From Verrucomicrobia bacterium UBA1183 (GTDB taxonomy: Bacteria > Verrucomicrobiota > Verrucomicrobiia > Opitutales > UBA9783), in contig DBYP01000018.1 in NCBI GenBank assembly GCA_002309885.1, forward strand, positions 1-64,000: a stretch of 64,000 nucleotides of DNA. The letters run 5' to 3'. The notes below the pieces were generated by a model. That model made no database searches, was not told the origin of the DNA, and saw only the letters and a program-made list of their open reading frames with translations. Shown here piece after piece: positions 43,870-53,530 of the stretch; positions within the stretch are counted from its first letter, which is position 1, and each line of letters opens with the position of its first letter. The position numbers and the translations under genes were made by a program.

Positions 43870-43991
43870 TAAGGGAACTTTTTGAAAAAAGATTCCCTTA
43901 ATCCCCAAACTTTCATAATTTTTCAACAATGTTGCAAAATGACGAAAAGTTTTGAGAGGATTTGAGGGATTTTTTACAAAAAATCTCCCAA
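43870..43991 (+). repeat. Nested palindromic repeat, copy 10
   Basis: AAGGGAACTTTTTGAAAAAA with GATTCCCTT, CCCCAAACTTTCATAA, a TTTTTCAACAATGTTGCAAAA core, GACGAAAAGTTTTGAGAGG, and GAGGGATTTTTTACAAAAAA with TCTCCC. It lies between trxB and metG. Confidence 0.87.
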
Positions 43992-44002
43992 ACTATTTTA
44001 TT

Positions 44003-45523
44003 TTAAGCACTGTGCACAATCTTGGGGAACAGCAGCAATTTCTCCGTTATTTTGGTTCCTGCCAAATGCTGTACCTTCCAGGTAAAATCAGGCTTAGGAT
44101 CGATGCCTAGCGCGGACATAATCTTCTCGCTGCTTTCCGGCAGAACGATTTGCAGCCATTGCACCGACAAACGGATACCTTCTATGAGACAAGCCAGTGT
44201 GCTCTTTAATTCCGCCAAACTCGCTTCATCGGTCTGTTTCGCCAGTTTCCATGGAGCTTTGACTTCGATAAACTTATTCAATTCACGAATGAATTTAAAC
44301 AGCTCTTCCAGACCTTGCGCAAATTGAAAGCCGTCAAAATGCTTACAAATACTCTGATGTGTTGATTCCCAAATAGATTTCAACTCCGTAGCTTGAGCAT
44401 CTACCGTGGGCACAATGCCATCGCAATAACGTTGAACCATGTTAAATGTACGGCTGATAAGATTACCCCAATCGTTGGCCAATTCGTTATTGTAACGGTT
44501 TTCAAAGTTTTCCAGCGAAAATTCACTATCCTGACCGGTAACCATTTCGCGCAATAAGAAGTAGCGAACCGCATCGATACCGCGTGTCTCCAACCAATCG
44601 AACAAATTGAAGGCATTGCCCAAGCTTTTCGACATCTTTTCTCCAGAAACCAACCACCAACCGTGTGCTAAGATATGCTTTGGCATGGGCAACTCCAGCG
44701 CTTTCAACATCGTAGGCCAATAAATCGCATGCGCAGGCAACAAAATATCTTTCCCGATGACATGCCAATCCACCGGCCAATAAGCGTTAAAATTTTCACC
44801 GCCAAACCCAACCGCAGAAATGTAATTCAATAAGGCATCGAACCAAACATACGTTACGTAATTCGGGTCAAAAGGCAACGGAATGCCCCATTGTAAGCGT
44901 TCAACTGGACGCGAAATGCAAAGATCATTCAACGGCTCTTTCAGGAACTCTAGAACTTGTTTCCGTCGGTATTGAGGAAAAATGAAGTCCGGATGCTGAT
45001 TATAAAATTCAACAAGCCAAGGCTGAAATTGGCTTAGTTTGAAGAAATAATTGGATTCTACCAACTCTCTGACTTCTCCAAACATTGCCGGCCATTCGCC
45101 ATTTACCCGGTCTTTCTCCTGCAGAAAACGCTCCTCTTTTACACTGTAAAAGCCACGATATTCCGCCTTGTAAATCAAGCCTTTATCGAAAAGCGTTTGC
45201 AGTGCCCACGTGACCACTTTTTTATGGCGCTCTTGCGTGGTTCGGATGAAATCATCATTGGTTAACTTCAGACGATGCGTCAGGTCGATAAACGATTCTG
45301 TTATCCGATCACAATAGGCCAAGGGCTCAATTCCTTCCGCATTGGCTTTCTGTTGAATCTTCTGACCGTGTTCATCCACACCGGTAAGAAAATGCACCGA
45401 TTCGCCTTTCAGTCGATGATACCGCGCGATAGTATCTGCCAAAACTTTTTCGTACGTGTGCCCCAGGTGAGGCTGGCCATTGACGTAATCAATCGCCGTC
45501 GTTATATAAAACTTTTTATTCAT
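44003..45523 (-). CDS. metG: Methionyl-tRNA synthetase
   Basis: Class I synthetase charging tRNA-Met. The 506-residue protein has the HIGH-type motif NGQPHLGHTYEKVLADTIAR, the KMSKS motif in GEKMSKSLGNAFNL and the specificity region VDEHGQKIQQKAN. It lacks the zinc-knuckle cysteines of E. coli MetRS and any C-terminal tRNA-binding domain, fitting the short form. It follows rho by 3 bp. Confidence 0.97.
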   Translation of the reverse strand: MNKKFYITTAIDYVNGQPHLGHTYEKVLADTIARYHRLKGESVHFLTGVDEHGQKIQQKANAEGIEPLAYCDRITESFIDLTHRLKLTNDDFIRTTQERHKKVVTWALQTLFDKGLIYKAEYRGFYSVKEERFLQEKDRVNGEWPAMFGEVRELVESNYFFKLSQFQPWLVEFYNQHPDFIFPQYRRKQVLEFLKEPLNDLCISRPVERLQWGIPLPFDPNYVTYVWFDALLNYISAVGFGGENFNAYWPVDWHVIGKDILLPAHAIYWPTMLKALELPMPKHILAHGWWLVSGEKMSKSLGNAFNLFDWLETRGIDAVRYFLLREMVTGQDSEFSLENFENRYNNELANDWGNLISRTFNMVQRYCDGIVPTVDAQATELKSIWESTHQSICKHFDGFQFAQGLEELFKFIRELNKFIEVKAPWKLAKQTDEASLAELKSTLACLIEGIRLSVQWLQIVLPESSEKIMSALGIDPKPDFTWKVQHLAGTKITEKLLLFPKIVHSA

Positions 45524-45526
45524 AAT

Positions 45527-47245
45527 TTATGAGTTAATGGACATTAGGAATTCGATGTTGTTGTTTGTTTTCTTGATTCTATCCAACAACATTTCCATAG
45601 CTTCCGTAGAAGGTACAACCCCCTTCATTGCACGACGCAGTGAGTAGATCTTCAATAACTCATCTGGATGATAGAGCAATTCTTCCTTACGTGTACCACT
45701 CTTCTCAATGTTGATAGCTGGGAATATACGGCGATCGATCAAGCTCCGATCCAAATGAATTTCCATATTTCCGGTACCCTTGAATTCTTCGAAAATAACT
45801 TCATCCATTTTACTTCCGGTATCTACCAAAGCGGTCGCCAAAATGGTCAAACTTCCACCGTTTTCGATATTACGAGCTGCACCAAAAAACGCCTTGGGCC
45901 CCTGCAACGCATTGGCTTCAACACCTCCCGAAAGCACCTTTCCTGAACTTGGGATAATGGTATTGTAAGCACGCGCCAAACGGGTAATGGAGTCCAACAA
46001 AATGATCACATCTTCACCAACCTCCACCAAACGTTTCGCCTTCTCAATAACCGCTTCTGCCGCACGAACATGACTTTCAGGCGATTCATCAAACGTTGAA
46101 CTGATAACCTCAATTCCGGGCAACAGGTTCTTAAAGTCGGTAACCTCTTCCGGACGTTCATCAATCAGCAATACAATGAGATGTGCTTGCGGCTGATTTA
46201 TCACAATCGAATTGGCGATGTTTTGCAACAGCACCGTTTTACCCGTTCTCGGGGGCGCTACGATCAAACCGCGCTGACCAAACCCGATGGGCGTCAAAAT
46301 ATCCACAATACGCATGGAATTATTGTCCCAGCGCTTATCGGGTTTCGTTTCCAACAAAATACGTTGCGTGGGATAATACGGTACTAATTCCTTAAAATGC
46401 GCCAATGTCCGCATCTCTTCCGGTGATTTTCCCATAACGCTATTGAGCTTTATGACACAGGGACATTGCATGTAAGTCGGTGAAACGAACAGCTGTCCTT
46501 GGATGGTTTGTCCGGGACGCAACCCATACTTGCGTACTAAAGCTTTAGGCAAATAGGCGCTCAATTCCCTTAATTGGTAGTTATCAAATGCATAACACAC
46601 CGACCATTCTTCGGTATTCGGAACTTTTACGATAACACCTTCGACACATATAGGATGCTTCTGTTCGCTTAACTTTCGCATTTTTTCACGCAAAATTCCC
46701 TGACGCGTCAAAGAGGCTAGCTGCGATTCTTCCGGAATATCTGCTAAAAGCTCCGCCAAAGGCTTTTCGTACCACTCATTCAGAGAAAATGACTCCAAAC
46801 TTTCATTCGAAACTTCATTAACTAAGTTGTTGAGTGAATTGATATCGCTAATGTTACGCCATTGATAAAGCTGTCCCATCCACCAACGATAACGTTGAAG
46901 ATTAGCCGGACAAGCCGACGCACTGTTAGCTGGTTGAAATTTCCCCTGTGAAGGTGCCTTAAAATTGTTCTTCTGCTGGCCGTGATTGTTATTACGACGT
47001 TGCTGTTGATTGGATTTTTCGCTACTTTCTTTTACAGGATTCGAAACTACTTTAGCATCATTGGTCATTGGCGCTTTCTCTTCTATCGTCGCACCTGTCG
47101 TTTCTTTTCCTTGAACTTCTACCGGATTTTCTTCCGCTACAACCTTATCCTTTGTCGTTTTACGCGTACGTTTCGTTTTAGGCGTTTCCTGACTTTCCTC
47201 GGTGAAATCAGAAACCACTGGGTTTTCTTTTGAAATGTCTTCCAT
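45527..47245 (-). CDS. rho: Transcription termination factor Rho
   Basis: Hexameric RNA helicase that ends untranslated transcripts. The 572-residue protein has a polar N-terminal extension of about 115 residues ([27 protein letters not shown]), then the Rho RNA-binding fold, Walker [19 protein letters not shown], Walker [17 protein letters not shown] and the Q/R-loop region. The low-complexity extension resembles Rho proteins with phase-separating N-terminal domains; that role is unproven here. The ATG at 47245 is preferred to 47257. Confidence 0.96.
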   Translation of the reverse strand: MEDISKENPVVSDFTEESQETPKTKRTRKTTKDKVVAEENPVEVQGKETTGATIEEKAPMTNDAKVVSNPVKESSEKSNQQQRRNNNHGQQKNNFKAPSQGKFQPANSASACPANLQRYRWWMGQLYQWRNISDINSLNNLVNEVSNESLESFSLNEWYEKPLAELLADIPEESQLASLTRQGILREKMRKLSEQKHPICVEGVIVKVPNTEEWSVCYAFDNYQLRELSAYLPKALVRKYGLRPGQTIQGQLFVSPTYMQCPCVIKLNSVMGKSPEEMRTLAHFKELVPYYPTQRILLETKPDKRWDNNSMRIVDILTPIGFGQRGLIVAPPRTGKTVLLQNIANSIVINQPQAHLIVLLIDERPEEVTDFKNLLPGIEVISSTFDESPESHVRAAEAVIEKAKRLVEVGEDVIILLDSITRLARAYNTIIPSSGKVLSGGVEANALQGPKAFFGAARNIENGGSLTILATALVDTGSKMDEVIFEEFKGTGNMEIHLDRSLIDRRIFPAINIEKSGTRKEELLYHPDELLKIYSLRRAMKGVVPSTEAMEMLLDRIKKTNNNIEFLMSINS

Positions 47246-47481
47246 AAAAAATATCACTATTGGAGATTGAAAAAATAAAACAAGTTATCTGTTTACAATA
47301 TAAACAAAGTTTTATCGCCTTTGTCAACTCTAAGTTGAATTTTTTTGAAAAGACACATCCAATGAATTACTATCGAACTGTTCAAAATTTTTATTTTTTA
47401 TGTTGAAATCCCATACCAGATGCCACAAAAGACTGAATTTTCTTGACATATATCGATTTTTCATCAGAATCGGCAAGCGTT

Positions 47482-48078
47482 ATGCGTTTGTTGTTTGTGT
47501 TAAGTTTGGGTTGTTTGTTGAACAACGTGGGTTGGGGAGGATATGGTGATATTTATGACTCTTACAAAGAGGCAGAAAAAAACGTAGAAGCACGTTATGA
47601 TAAGCCAAGCCAACGTAGAAAGTTACTAAGCCAGATTTCTACAATAACAGAAGAAAATTTTTTCCTTTTTTTACACATATACGCTTGTGGTAGAGCGTGC
47701 TCTTTGGAGGATGTGGTCACATTTTGTGAAAAGAAAATTGAAGAAATAGACCCTTCAAGAATTCGTCTTTGCCTATTTTTTTTCGAAAGCATGTTTTGTA
47801 AGAAAAACATAAGGGAAAAACATAGAATAAATTTTATTGCGGCCTATTGTTTACCTTCGCGAGTTTGTGCAATGATAGAATTTTTAAAGAAGGTTACTGT
47901 GTTACCTCCTGATGAAAAAAAAGAAATTATTAGGTGTTACGAAAAAAGCCTTACCGAATGTTCTACAAATCCTGCTGATTATGAAGCAAAATATACGGAA
48001 CTTTTCTACGGAGATGATTGGACAAATGCCGTATATCCAAGCGTAGCTAAGGAATGGAAACGGCTATTGCCAAAATAA
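47482..48078 (+). CDS. Secreted hypothetical protein
   Basis: A 198-residue protein starting MRLLFVLSLGCLLNNVGWGG, a signal peptide. The mature part is helical, with six or more Cys residues (HIYACGRACSLEDVVTF, ESMFCKKN, YCLPSRVCAMIEFLKK), so disulfide-bonded. No family recognised. A TTGACA at 47443-47448 lies upstream with only a weak -10. It runs convergently toward the metallo-beta-lactamase-fold gene with a 9-bp gap. Confidence 0.6.
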   Translation: MRLLFVLSLGCLLNNVGWGGYGDIYDSYKEAEKNVEARYDKPSQRRKLLSQISTITEENFFLFLHIYACGRACSLEDVVTFCEKKIEEIDPSRIRLCLFFFESMFCKKNIREKHRINFIAAYCLPSRVCAMIEFLKKVTVLPPDEKKEIIRCYEKSLTECSTNPADYEAKYTELFYGDDWTNAVYPSVAKEWKRLLPK

Positions 48079-48087
48079 AAACCATTA

Positions 48088-49233
48088 TTATTCTTCTTCA
48101 GGTATATCGGGTGTAGATTTAGAAGAAGTACAGGTTCTCGCTCTCTTGTTTTTTGTATGTAGTACAGTCGATGGTCTTACCCTGGCAGAATTTTTCAAAG
48201 GCGTACCTAGTAGCTTTTCACGCCCACCTCGTACTATGCTAACAGAAGAATCTCTTTCCTTAATGGTAAATTCTATGAAATTAACTTTTTCTTCGTGGTC
48301 ACCGGTCGTGAATAAATTTTCTTCTATCTGAGATTGTAATGCTTGTCCAGACCCACGATTGTAAGAGAAGACATTGGTAGCATCTATTGAACGCATAGTA
48401 TCAGGCCATGTTACATCTTTAATCCAAGCTCTTGGGTGCGCATAAATGGAATTTTTTGGATTTATGCTAACAATAGTCGCCAGTAAATTAGGACTGTTCT
48501 TGGTTACATTTAAAGTCCAACGCCAACTACCTCCTTCTTCGGAGCCATGATGAGGCATTACAAAAATATTTGTATTTTCGATCGTTTGACGATTGTACTT
48601 CCAATTTGTTGGATTACTTTCTTGTCCTATATAATTATCCAAAGCCTCGCCAGTACTATCTCCCGTAAACAATACTTTACAATTTTTGTATTTGAAAGAA
48701 AAAACAAGAGAGGCAGTGTTGTCATCTATTTTTGAAGACGAAGACCAGGCGGCTTTCAAAAAAGTGAATGTCTTTGGACTAAATAGTTCATTTAGAGTGT
48801 TTTGCATCTTGTCTATAGCTCTGTCATATTCCAACCCTCTTACCTTACGTAAAAATTTTGGTTCTGAGCCAGAGACAATACAGTGATTTTCAGCGCGGAT
48901 AGAATAGATAACCGTATCTTCAATAAATTCGTCTCTGTAGTTGTCGTAGATCTCCTGAACAAAATTTGTATGATCCACATCCGAATGCGTTAGAATTATT
49001 CCTTTGATTTTTGTTCCCCCAAGACATCTTGCAAAGGATTTTTCAATCGAAGAGAAAGGTGTATTTTTACTTCCTGCATCCACCAAAATTGCATTCACCT
49101 CATTCCGGAGTAAGATGCAATTCCCTTGACCGACATCGAAGAAATAGATGTGTATGTCGGAAAAAACATTAGCGACGATTCCAATAAAAAAGGTAAGTAA
49201 CCACAAAGGGTTTTTGTATCTAAATGAGCTCAT
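48088..49233 (-). CDS. Secreted metallo-beta-lactamase-fold hydrolase (ComEC C-domain-like)
   Basis: A 381-residue protein. A hydrophobic N-terminus (PLWLLTFFIGIVANVF) suggests export. The lactamase fold follows: HIYFFDVGQGNCILLRN, then ILTHSDVDHTNFVQ (metal-binding HxxxDH), VLFTGDSTGEAL and VMPHHGSEEGGSW. These are the motifs of the ComEC/Rec2 catalytic domain, here without the ComEC channel domains. The C-terminus is basic and low complexity (KNKRARTCTSSKSTPDIPEE). Substrate unknown; nuclease or phosphodiesterase activity is plausible. It reads away from the candidate origin. Confidence 0.8.
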   Translation of the reverse strand: MSSFRYKNPLWLLTFFIGIVANVFSDIHIYFFDVGQGNCILLRNEVNAILVDAGSKNTPFSSIEKSFARCLGGTKIKGIILTHSDVDHTNFVQEIYDNYRDEFIEDTVIYSIRAENHCIVSGSEPKFLRKVRGLEYDRAIDKMQNTLNELFSPKTFTFLKAAWSSSSKIDDNTASLVFSFKYKNCKVLFTGDSTGEALDNYIGQESNPTNWKYNRQTIENTNIFVMPHHGSEEGGSWRWTLNVTKNSPNLLATIVSINPKNSIYAHPRAWIKDVTWPDTMRSIDATNVFSYNRGSGQALQSQIEENLFTTGDHEEKVNFIEFTIKERDSSVSIVRGGREKLLGTPLKNSARVRPSTVLHTKNKRARTCTSSKSTPDIPEEE

Positions 49234-49392
49234 CTTATTAGATAATATCGGCAGTTTTTTGAAAAACTTTAGGTAAATTTTCGATTGTAATTCGGATAAT
49301 TACAGAAAAAACAAGTTTTTTACTTTCAATGAGAGGGTAAAATGTCTGCTTTAATTTTCCTCTTATTAAGAAAAATATTCCACCTCTCGAAT

Positions 49393-49401
49393 TGTGAATA
49401 A
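49393..49401 (-). promoter_or_regulatory. DnaA-box-like site 1
   Basis: TGTGAATAA on the plus strand, i.e. TTATTCACA on the minus strand. TTTCACA lies two bases further on the minus strand, giving TTTCACAAGTTATTCACA. Confidence 0.4.
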
Positions 49402-49493
49402 CTTGTGAAATGTTATGAAATAAATGGTAAAAAGGAGGCGAATAAGTTACAAAAGTAAAAATTCTGCTCCTAAATTTTCCAAAAAACACTTAG

Positions 49494-49502
49494 TTATTCA
49501 CA
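49494..49502 (+). promoter_or_regulatory. DnaA-box-like site 2
   Basis: TTATTCACA, followed by GAGGAG. Same 9-mer as the other two sites in this interval. Confidence 0.4.
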
Positions 49503-49558
49503 GAGGAGAAATTTTCATATTCGTTGATTTTAAGCTGTATACCATAAATCGTGCCATC

Positions 49559-49567
49559 TTATTCACA
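49559..49567 (+). promoter_or_regulatory. DnaA-box-like site 3
   Basis: TTATTCACA, followed by GGTATAAAAATAG and then the most AT-rich part of the interval. Confidence 0.4.
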
Positions 49568-49647
49568 GGTATAAAAATAGTAGTTATTTCTTTAAATAAG
49601 AAAAAATATTACTATAAAAAGTAATTTACTTTTTTGGTACAAAGTTC

Positions 49648-50565
49648 ATGCTTCTATTTACCGTGTTGACCGAAGAAACAGCGCATATTTTCTTAAAAGA
49701 TTTATTTGAAACTTGTGGAGAAGATCCTCAAAGAGAGGGTCTTATCAAAACCCCCCATCGCTTTTACAAAGCTTTTTTCGAGCTTACACAGGGGTATCAG
49801 CAAAATTTGGAAGAAATTGTCAATGGGGCTTTATTTGAAAGTCCTAATTCGGATCCGATATGTATCCATAATATTCCTTTCTTTTCACTATGTGAACACC
49901 ACATGTTACCTTTTTTTGGGCATTGTAATATCACATACATTCCAAATAAGAAAGTTATTGGGCTTTCCAAAGTTTATCGCATTGTGGATATGTTTGCCAA
50001 ACGTTTGCAACTTCAAGAGCGCTTAACGCAACAAATTGGAAAGGCGTTGTATGAGGTGACACAGGCAAAAGGTGTTTTGGTAGAAATGCAAGGACAGCAC
50101 CTATGTGTTGCAATGCGAGGAGTGCAAAAAACTCAATCTGAAATGCATACGATCTTTCATTGTGGTACCATGGAGGTACCTAAATTTATGGAAACGAAAG
50201 CACCAAAGCTTACTTTAAAGCTCGTTTCCTTAGAAATACCACTTAAAATTGGATGTTACGAAGAGGAAAAAAGCAAAACAACACCGGTTCAAGTTACGAT
50301 AGAAGTAAAGCTAGAAAATTGTCTGGCTTGTCGGACGGATCGATTGCAGGATACAATTTGTTACGATCAGTTAATACAGCTCTTAAATCAACAATGCTTT
50401 CAAAAAACTTATCAATTGATCGAGTTCGCCTGTAATGATATATTCCAAACTACACAGCACTTTTTGGAAGAAAAGCACGTTTTAAGCAAACTACGCGTTC
50501 ATTTGGTAAAAAAGCTGCAACATGCTTTATTAAGAGATAGCGAATGCATTTTAAGTGATTTTTAA
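49648..50565 (+). CDS. folE-folB: Bifunctional GTP cyclohydrolase I / dihydroneopterin aldolase fusion
   Basis: Combines two folate-pathway enzymes in 305 residues. Residues 1-185 are GTP cyclohydrolase I: zinc site in [40 protein letters not shown], and [20 protein letters not shown]. Residues 190-305 are FolB-like: [33 protein letters not shown] and [20 protein letters not shown]. FolE makes dihydroneopterin triphosphate and FolB acts two steps later, so the fusion skips the dephosphorylation step. The FolE part lacks a long N-terminal extension. rodA follows 2 bp later. Confidence 0.88.
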   Translation: MLLFTVLTEETAHIFLKDLFETCGEDPQREGLIKTPHRFYKAFFELTQGYQQNLEEIVNGALFESPNSDPICIHNIPFFSLCEHHMLPFFGHCNITYIPNKKVIGLSKVYRIVDMFAKRLQLQERLTQQIGKALYEVTQAKGVLVEMQGQHLCVAMRGVQKTQSEMHTIFHCGTMEVPKFMETKAPKLTLKLVSLEIPLKIGCYEEEKSKTTPVQVTIEVKLENCLACRTDRLQDTICYDQLIQLLNQQCFQKTYQLIEFACNDIFQTTQHFLEEKHVLSKLRVHLVKKLQHALLRDSECILSDF

Positions 50566-50567
50566 GT

Positions 50568-51794
50568 ATGAAAAAGGAGCGGTTTTACAAATATTTGAGT
50601 TATGCTTATTACCGCTTAAAATTGCTGAGCGAGCAGGGAAGTACAGTGGCTTTTTTAAACCCCATAATCATTATTTTACTCAGCTGCATTGGCATTGCTT
50701 TTATGTACGCCATACAAAAAGGAAGCGACGTTGTGGTTTTAAAATGGAAAATGCAGGTCGTTTGGTTATGTATCGGTTATGCGGTTTATCACATTACATC
50801 GCGTTTTCACTATAAATTGTTTTTCCAAAATGCCCACATATTTTATCTACTTTCCGTTATATTGTTATTATTGCTTTGGACGCCTTTGGGAAGAACACTG
50901 GGAGGGAGCCGGCGGTGGTTGAATTTGGGGTTTATTACAATCCAGCCTTCCGACTTCAGCAAAATAGCAACCTTATTAATGATCGCCAGTGTTTTGACTC
51001 GAACGCAATGGATGTACTTTAGAGATTCGGTGAAAATATTATTGTATGTAGCCTTTTTGTGTGGAATTCCCTTCGGGTTGATTTTTTTGCAACCTGATTT
51101 GGGGTCTGCTATGGTCTTCCCGGTTATTATTTTTGGTGTACTTTTTATCTCTAAATTATCGCTGCGTTTTTTTGGTTATGTCTTTTTAACAGCTTGTCTC
51201 GCATTATGTATTATATCTTTAGATACGCGTGCGTATTACTTGAAGCAGAAAGGTGAAACAGCATTTTTGAAACCTTTCCTGCCTTTAAAAGATTACCAAA
51301 GAAAACGTATTTTAGCTTTTGCGGTTCCGGCTTCGGTCGATCCTAAAGGTGTTAACATCGGTTGGCACTTGAAACAATCGTTGATTGCCATTGGTTCTGG
51401 TGGAGTTTTCGGCAAAGGTTGGACAAAGAATACACAAGCGCAGTTGGGGTATTTACCCAAGGCAGCTTCTTTGGATGATTTTATCTTTTCGGTTCTGGCG
51501 GAAGAAACGGGGTTATTTGGAACGTATTTTGTGCTTGTATTATATTTCATTTTAATATTTAATACCCTTCGTATTGCTACAATGTCTCGGGATCGTTTTG
51601 GCGGATATCTTTGTGTAGGCGTTGCGTTGTTGTTGTTCACGCACGTCTGGATCAACATTGGGATGACGCTAGGAATTATGCCGATTACAGGATTACCTTT
51701 ACCTTTTTTAAGCTATGGTGGATCATTCATGCTCGTGTGCTTTTTTTGCCAAGGATTGGTACAAAGTGTTTATCGATTCAGATTTGCAGAATGA
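50568..51794 (+). CDS. rodA: Rod shape-determining peptidoglycan polymerase RodA
   Basis: SEDS-family glycosyltransferase that polymerises glycan strands with a class B penicillin-binding protein. The 408-residue protein has about ten membrane segments and the family motifs GGSRRWLNLGFITIQPSDF, FLQPDLGSAMVF, GSGGVFGKGW and GLPLPFLSYGGSFML. FtsW is the alternative; the order and lack of FtsW-specific features favour RodA. It implies the cell still makes peptidoglycan, as does murJ downstream. Confidence 0.9.
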   Translation: MKKERFYKYLSYAYYRLKLLSEQGSTVAFLNPIIIILLSCIGIAFMYAIQKGSDVVVLKWKMQVVWLCIGYAVYHITSRFHYKLFFQNAHIFYLLSVILLLLLWTPLGRTLGGSRRWLNLGFITIQPSDFSKIATLLMIASVLTRTQWMYFRDSVKILLYVAFLCGIPFGLIFLQPDLGSAMVFPVIIFGVLFISKLSLRFFGYVFLTACLALCIISLDTRAYYLKQKGETAFLKPFLPLKDYQRKRILAFAVPASVDPKGVNIGWHLKQSLIAIGSGGVFGKGWTKNTQAQLGYLPKAASLDDFIFSVLAEETGLFGTYFVLVLYFILIFNTLRIATMSRDRFGGYLCVGVALLLFTHVWINIGMTLGIMPITGLPLPFLSYGGSFMLVCFFCQGLVQSVYRFRFAE

Positions 51795-51826
51795 TACCGG
51801 CTTGAGAGAGGTGTAGAAAGCAGATT

Positions 51827-53530
51827 ATGGTAGAATTTAGAAAAAGAAAACAGAATGATGGTATTAAGCTGGTGGAAAAACCTAAAAAACAAGAAGTAAA
51901 GGTGGATACCCAGAAAGTGAAAGGAGACGCGCAAGAGCGTTCCAAAGAGCAGAGTCTCTTCCAGCGCTTTTTGAATTTTTTCAAGAAAGATAAGCATTAT
52001 TCTGAAATCGTTGTTAATGGTTTGTTGCCCAATAAGCGTGTTGCTTGTTTGGTAGATGGTACGTTGGAAAGTTTGGAGATGGATACGTGCGCCAATCAGC
52101 AGATGTTTGGTGCTATATTCAAAGGAAAAATTCAGAATCTCGAACCAGGGTTAAAAGCTGCTTTCGTGGATATCGGACAAGAAAAAAACGCTTTTCTGCA
52201 TTATTGGGATGTGCTTCCTTTGGTCAATGGAGAAGGTTTTAATGAATCCAATGCAGATGATGGTATCGAGGTTGTTCATAAAAATACAGATGGTAAGCCC
52301 AGACAAAAAGTAGGATTGCAGGACATTCCAGAAATGTTCCCTATCGGTTCGGACATCGTCGTTCAGATCTCCAAAAGTCAAATAGGTACCAAAGGGCCGA
52401 GAACGACCACAAATATTTCGTTACCCGGTCGTTATATCGTCTTGACGCCTTATTCAAATCAGTGCGGTATTTCGAGAAAAATAGAGGATAAACACGAACG
52501 GGAACGGCTTAAAAAGATTTTACGCAAACTGACATTGCCTTTGGGAATGGGTATCATCTTCCGTACCGCCAGCAGTGGAAGCTCTTTGAAGCAACTGACG
52601 CGGGATTTGCAATTTTTGTTGGAAACTTGGCAAAAGATACAAAAGAAGGTAGATAATGCTAAGGAACCCTGTTTAGTTTACCACGAACCCAGTTTATTGG
52701 AAAGAACGGTCCGAGATTTGTTAACAGAGGATGTGGATCGCGTCATCGTAGATAACGAAGTAGATTATAATTTTATTTTGGATTTATTGGCAAGAATAGC
52801 TCCCAATGTGCAGAAAAAAGTTACACTTTTCAAAGATCCCATACCGGTTTTTGATCGTTACAATGTAGAAGCACAAATCGAGCAAATGTTTGCAAGCCGT
52901 GTTCCTCTACCTTCCGGTGGTGAGATTGTTATTCAAGAAACAGAAGCCCTGACTTCAATCGATGTAAATACCTCTTCACATAAAATTTCGGATGATGAAT
53001 CTTCTCATTTTATCCTACAAGCAAATTTGGAAGCGGCTCGAGAAGTGGCACGTCAAGTTCGTTTGCGCAATATTGGTGGACTCATTATCGTAGATTTTGT
53101 CGATATGAAGCAGGCGAAACATCGGCGTATTTTGCACCAATATGTACAAGAAGAGTTTGGTCGTGATAAAGCCCGTTCGCATGTATTGCCTATTTCAGCG
53201 CTGGGAATTATGCAAATTACGCGTCAAAGACATAAAGAAAGTATGTTGAGCCAACTTTACTCGCGATGCCCTTATTGCGGCGGTGAAGGTGTCCTAAAGT
53301 CTTCGTGGAATTTGGCTATGCGTATGCAGCGGGAGATTTTGAGCCGTGTATTCTGCCTACAGGGACAAACGTGCAAGTTTAAGATAATATTGAATCCTTA
53401 TTTAAAGAATTACATTATTACGCAATGTTTGAAGGAGTTTAATGCGCTTGAGAATCAGTTCCGTGTAAAATTAAGTTTCCAAGAGGATAACAATCTTCAT
53501 GTCGAGAATTTCAAAATTGTCCAGGAATGA
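51827..53530 (+). CDS. rng: Ribonuclease E/G family endoribonuclease
   Basis: Endoribonuclease for rRNA maturation and mRNA decay. The 567-residue protein has a Lys-rich N-terminal extension (about 50 residues), an S1 domain (AIFKGKIQNLEPGLKAAFVD), the catalytic core with ALTSIDVNTSSHK and LIIVDFVDMKQAKHR, and the zinc-link RCPYCGGEG. It is RNase G-like in length, lacking the long RNase E scaffold tail. It overlaps lpxA by 4 bp. Confidence 0.92.
   Translation: MVEFRKRKQNDGIKLVEKPKKQEVKVDTQKVKGDAQERSKEQSLFQRFLNFFKKDKHYSEIVVNGLLPNKRVACLVDGTLESLEMDTCANQQMFGAIFKGKIQNLEPGLKAAFVDIGQEKNAFLHYWDVLPLVNGEGFNESNADDGIEVVHKNTDGKPRQKVGLQDIPEMFPIGSDIVVQISKSQIGTKGPRTTTNISLPGRYIVLTPYSNQCGISRKIEDKHERERLKKILRKLTLPLGMGIIFRTASSGSSLKQLTRDLQFLLETWQKIQKKVDNAKEPCLVYHEPSLLERTVRDLLTEDVDRVIVDNEVDYNFILDLLARIAPNVQKKVTLFKDPIPVFDRYNVEAQIEQMFASRVPLPSGGEIVIQETEALTSIDVNTSSHKISDDESSHFILQANLEAAREVARQVRLRNIGGLIIVDFVDMKQAKHRRILHQYVQEEFGRDKARSHVLPISALGIMQITRQRHKESMLSQLYSRCPYCGGEGVLKSSWNLAMRMQREILSRVFCLQGQTCKFKIILNPYLKNYIITQCLKEFNALENQFRVKLSFQEDNNLHVENFKIVQE

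Larger units (their letters stand above)
49234..49647. other. Candidate chromosomal replication origin region (three DnaA-box-like sites)
   Basis: 414 bp without a supportable gene, AT-rich, between divergent genes. The 9-mer TTATTCACA, a match to the DnaA consensus TTATNCACA, occurs three times: at 49393-49401 (minus strand), 49494-49502 and 49559-49567 (both plus). The stretch 49570-49640 is almost pure A/T. Hand counts of a few lines of minus-strand genes gave more C than G to the left (75 G, 90 C) and more G than C to the right (96 G, 80 C). No dnaA or dnaN is visible. Alternatively these sites regulate folE or the divergent gene. A frame at 49424-49624 is not supported. Confidence 0.45.

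Noticed and set aside
49424..49624. 66-codon frame in the candidate origin
   Set aside because: Lys/Ile-rich reading of AT-rich DNA, spanning two of the DnaA-box-like sites; no ribosome binding site or motif.
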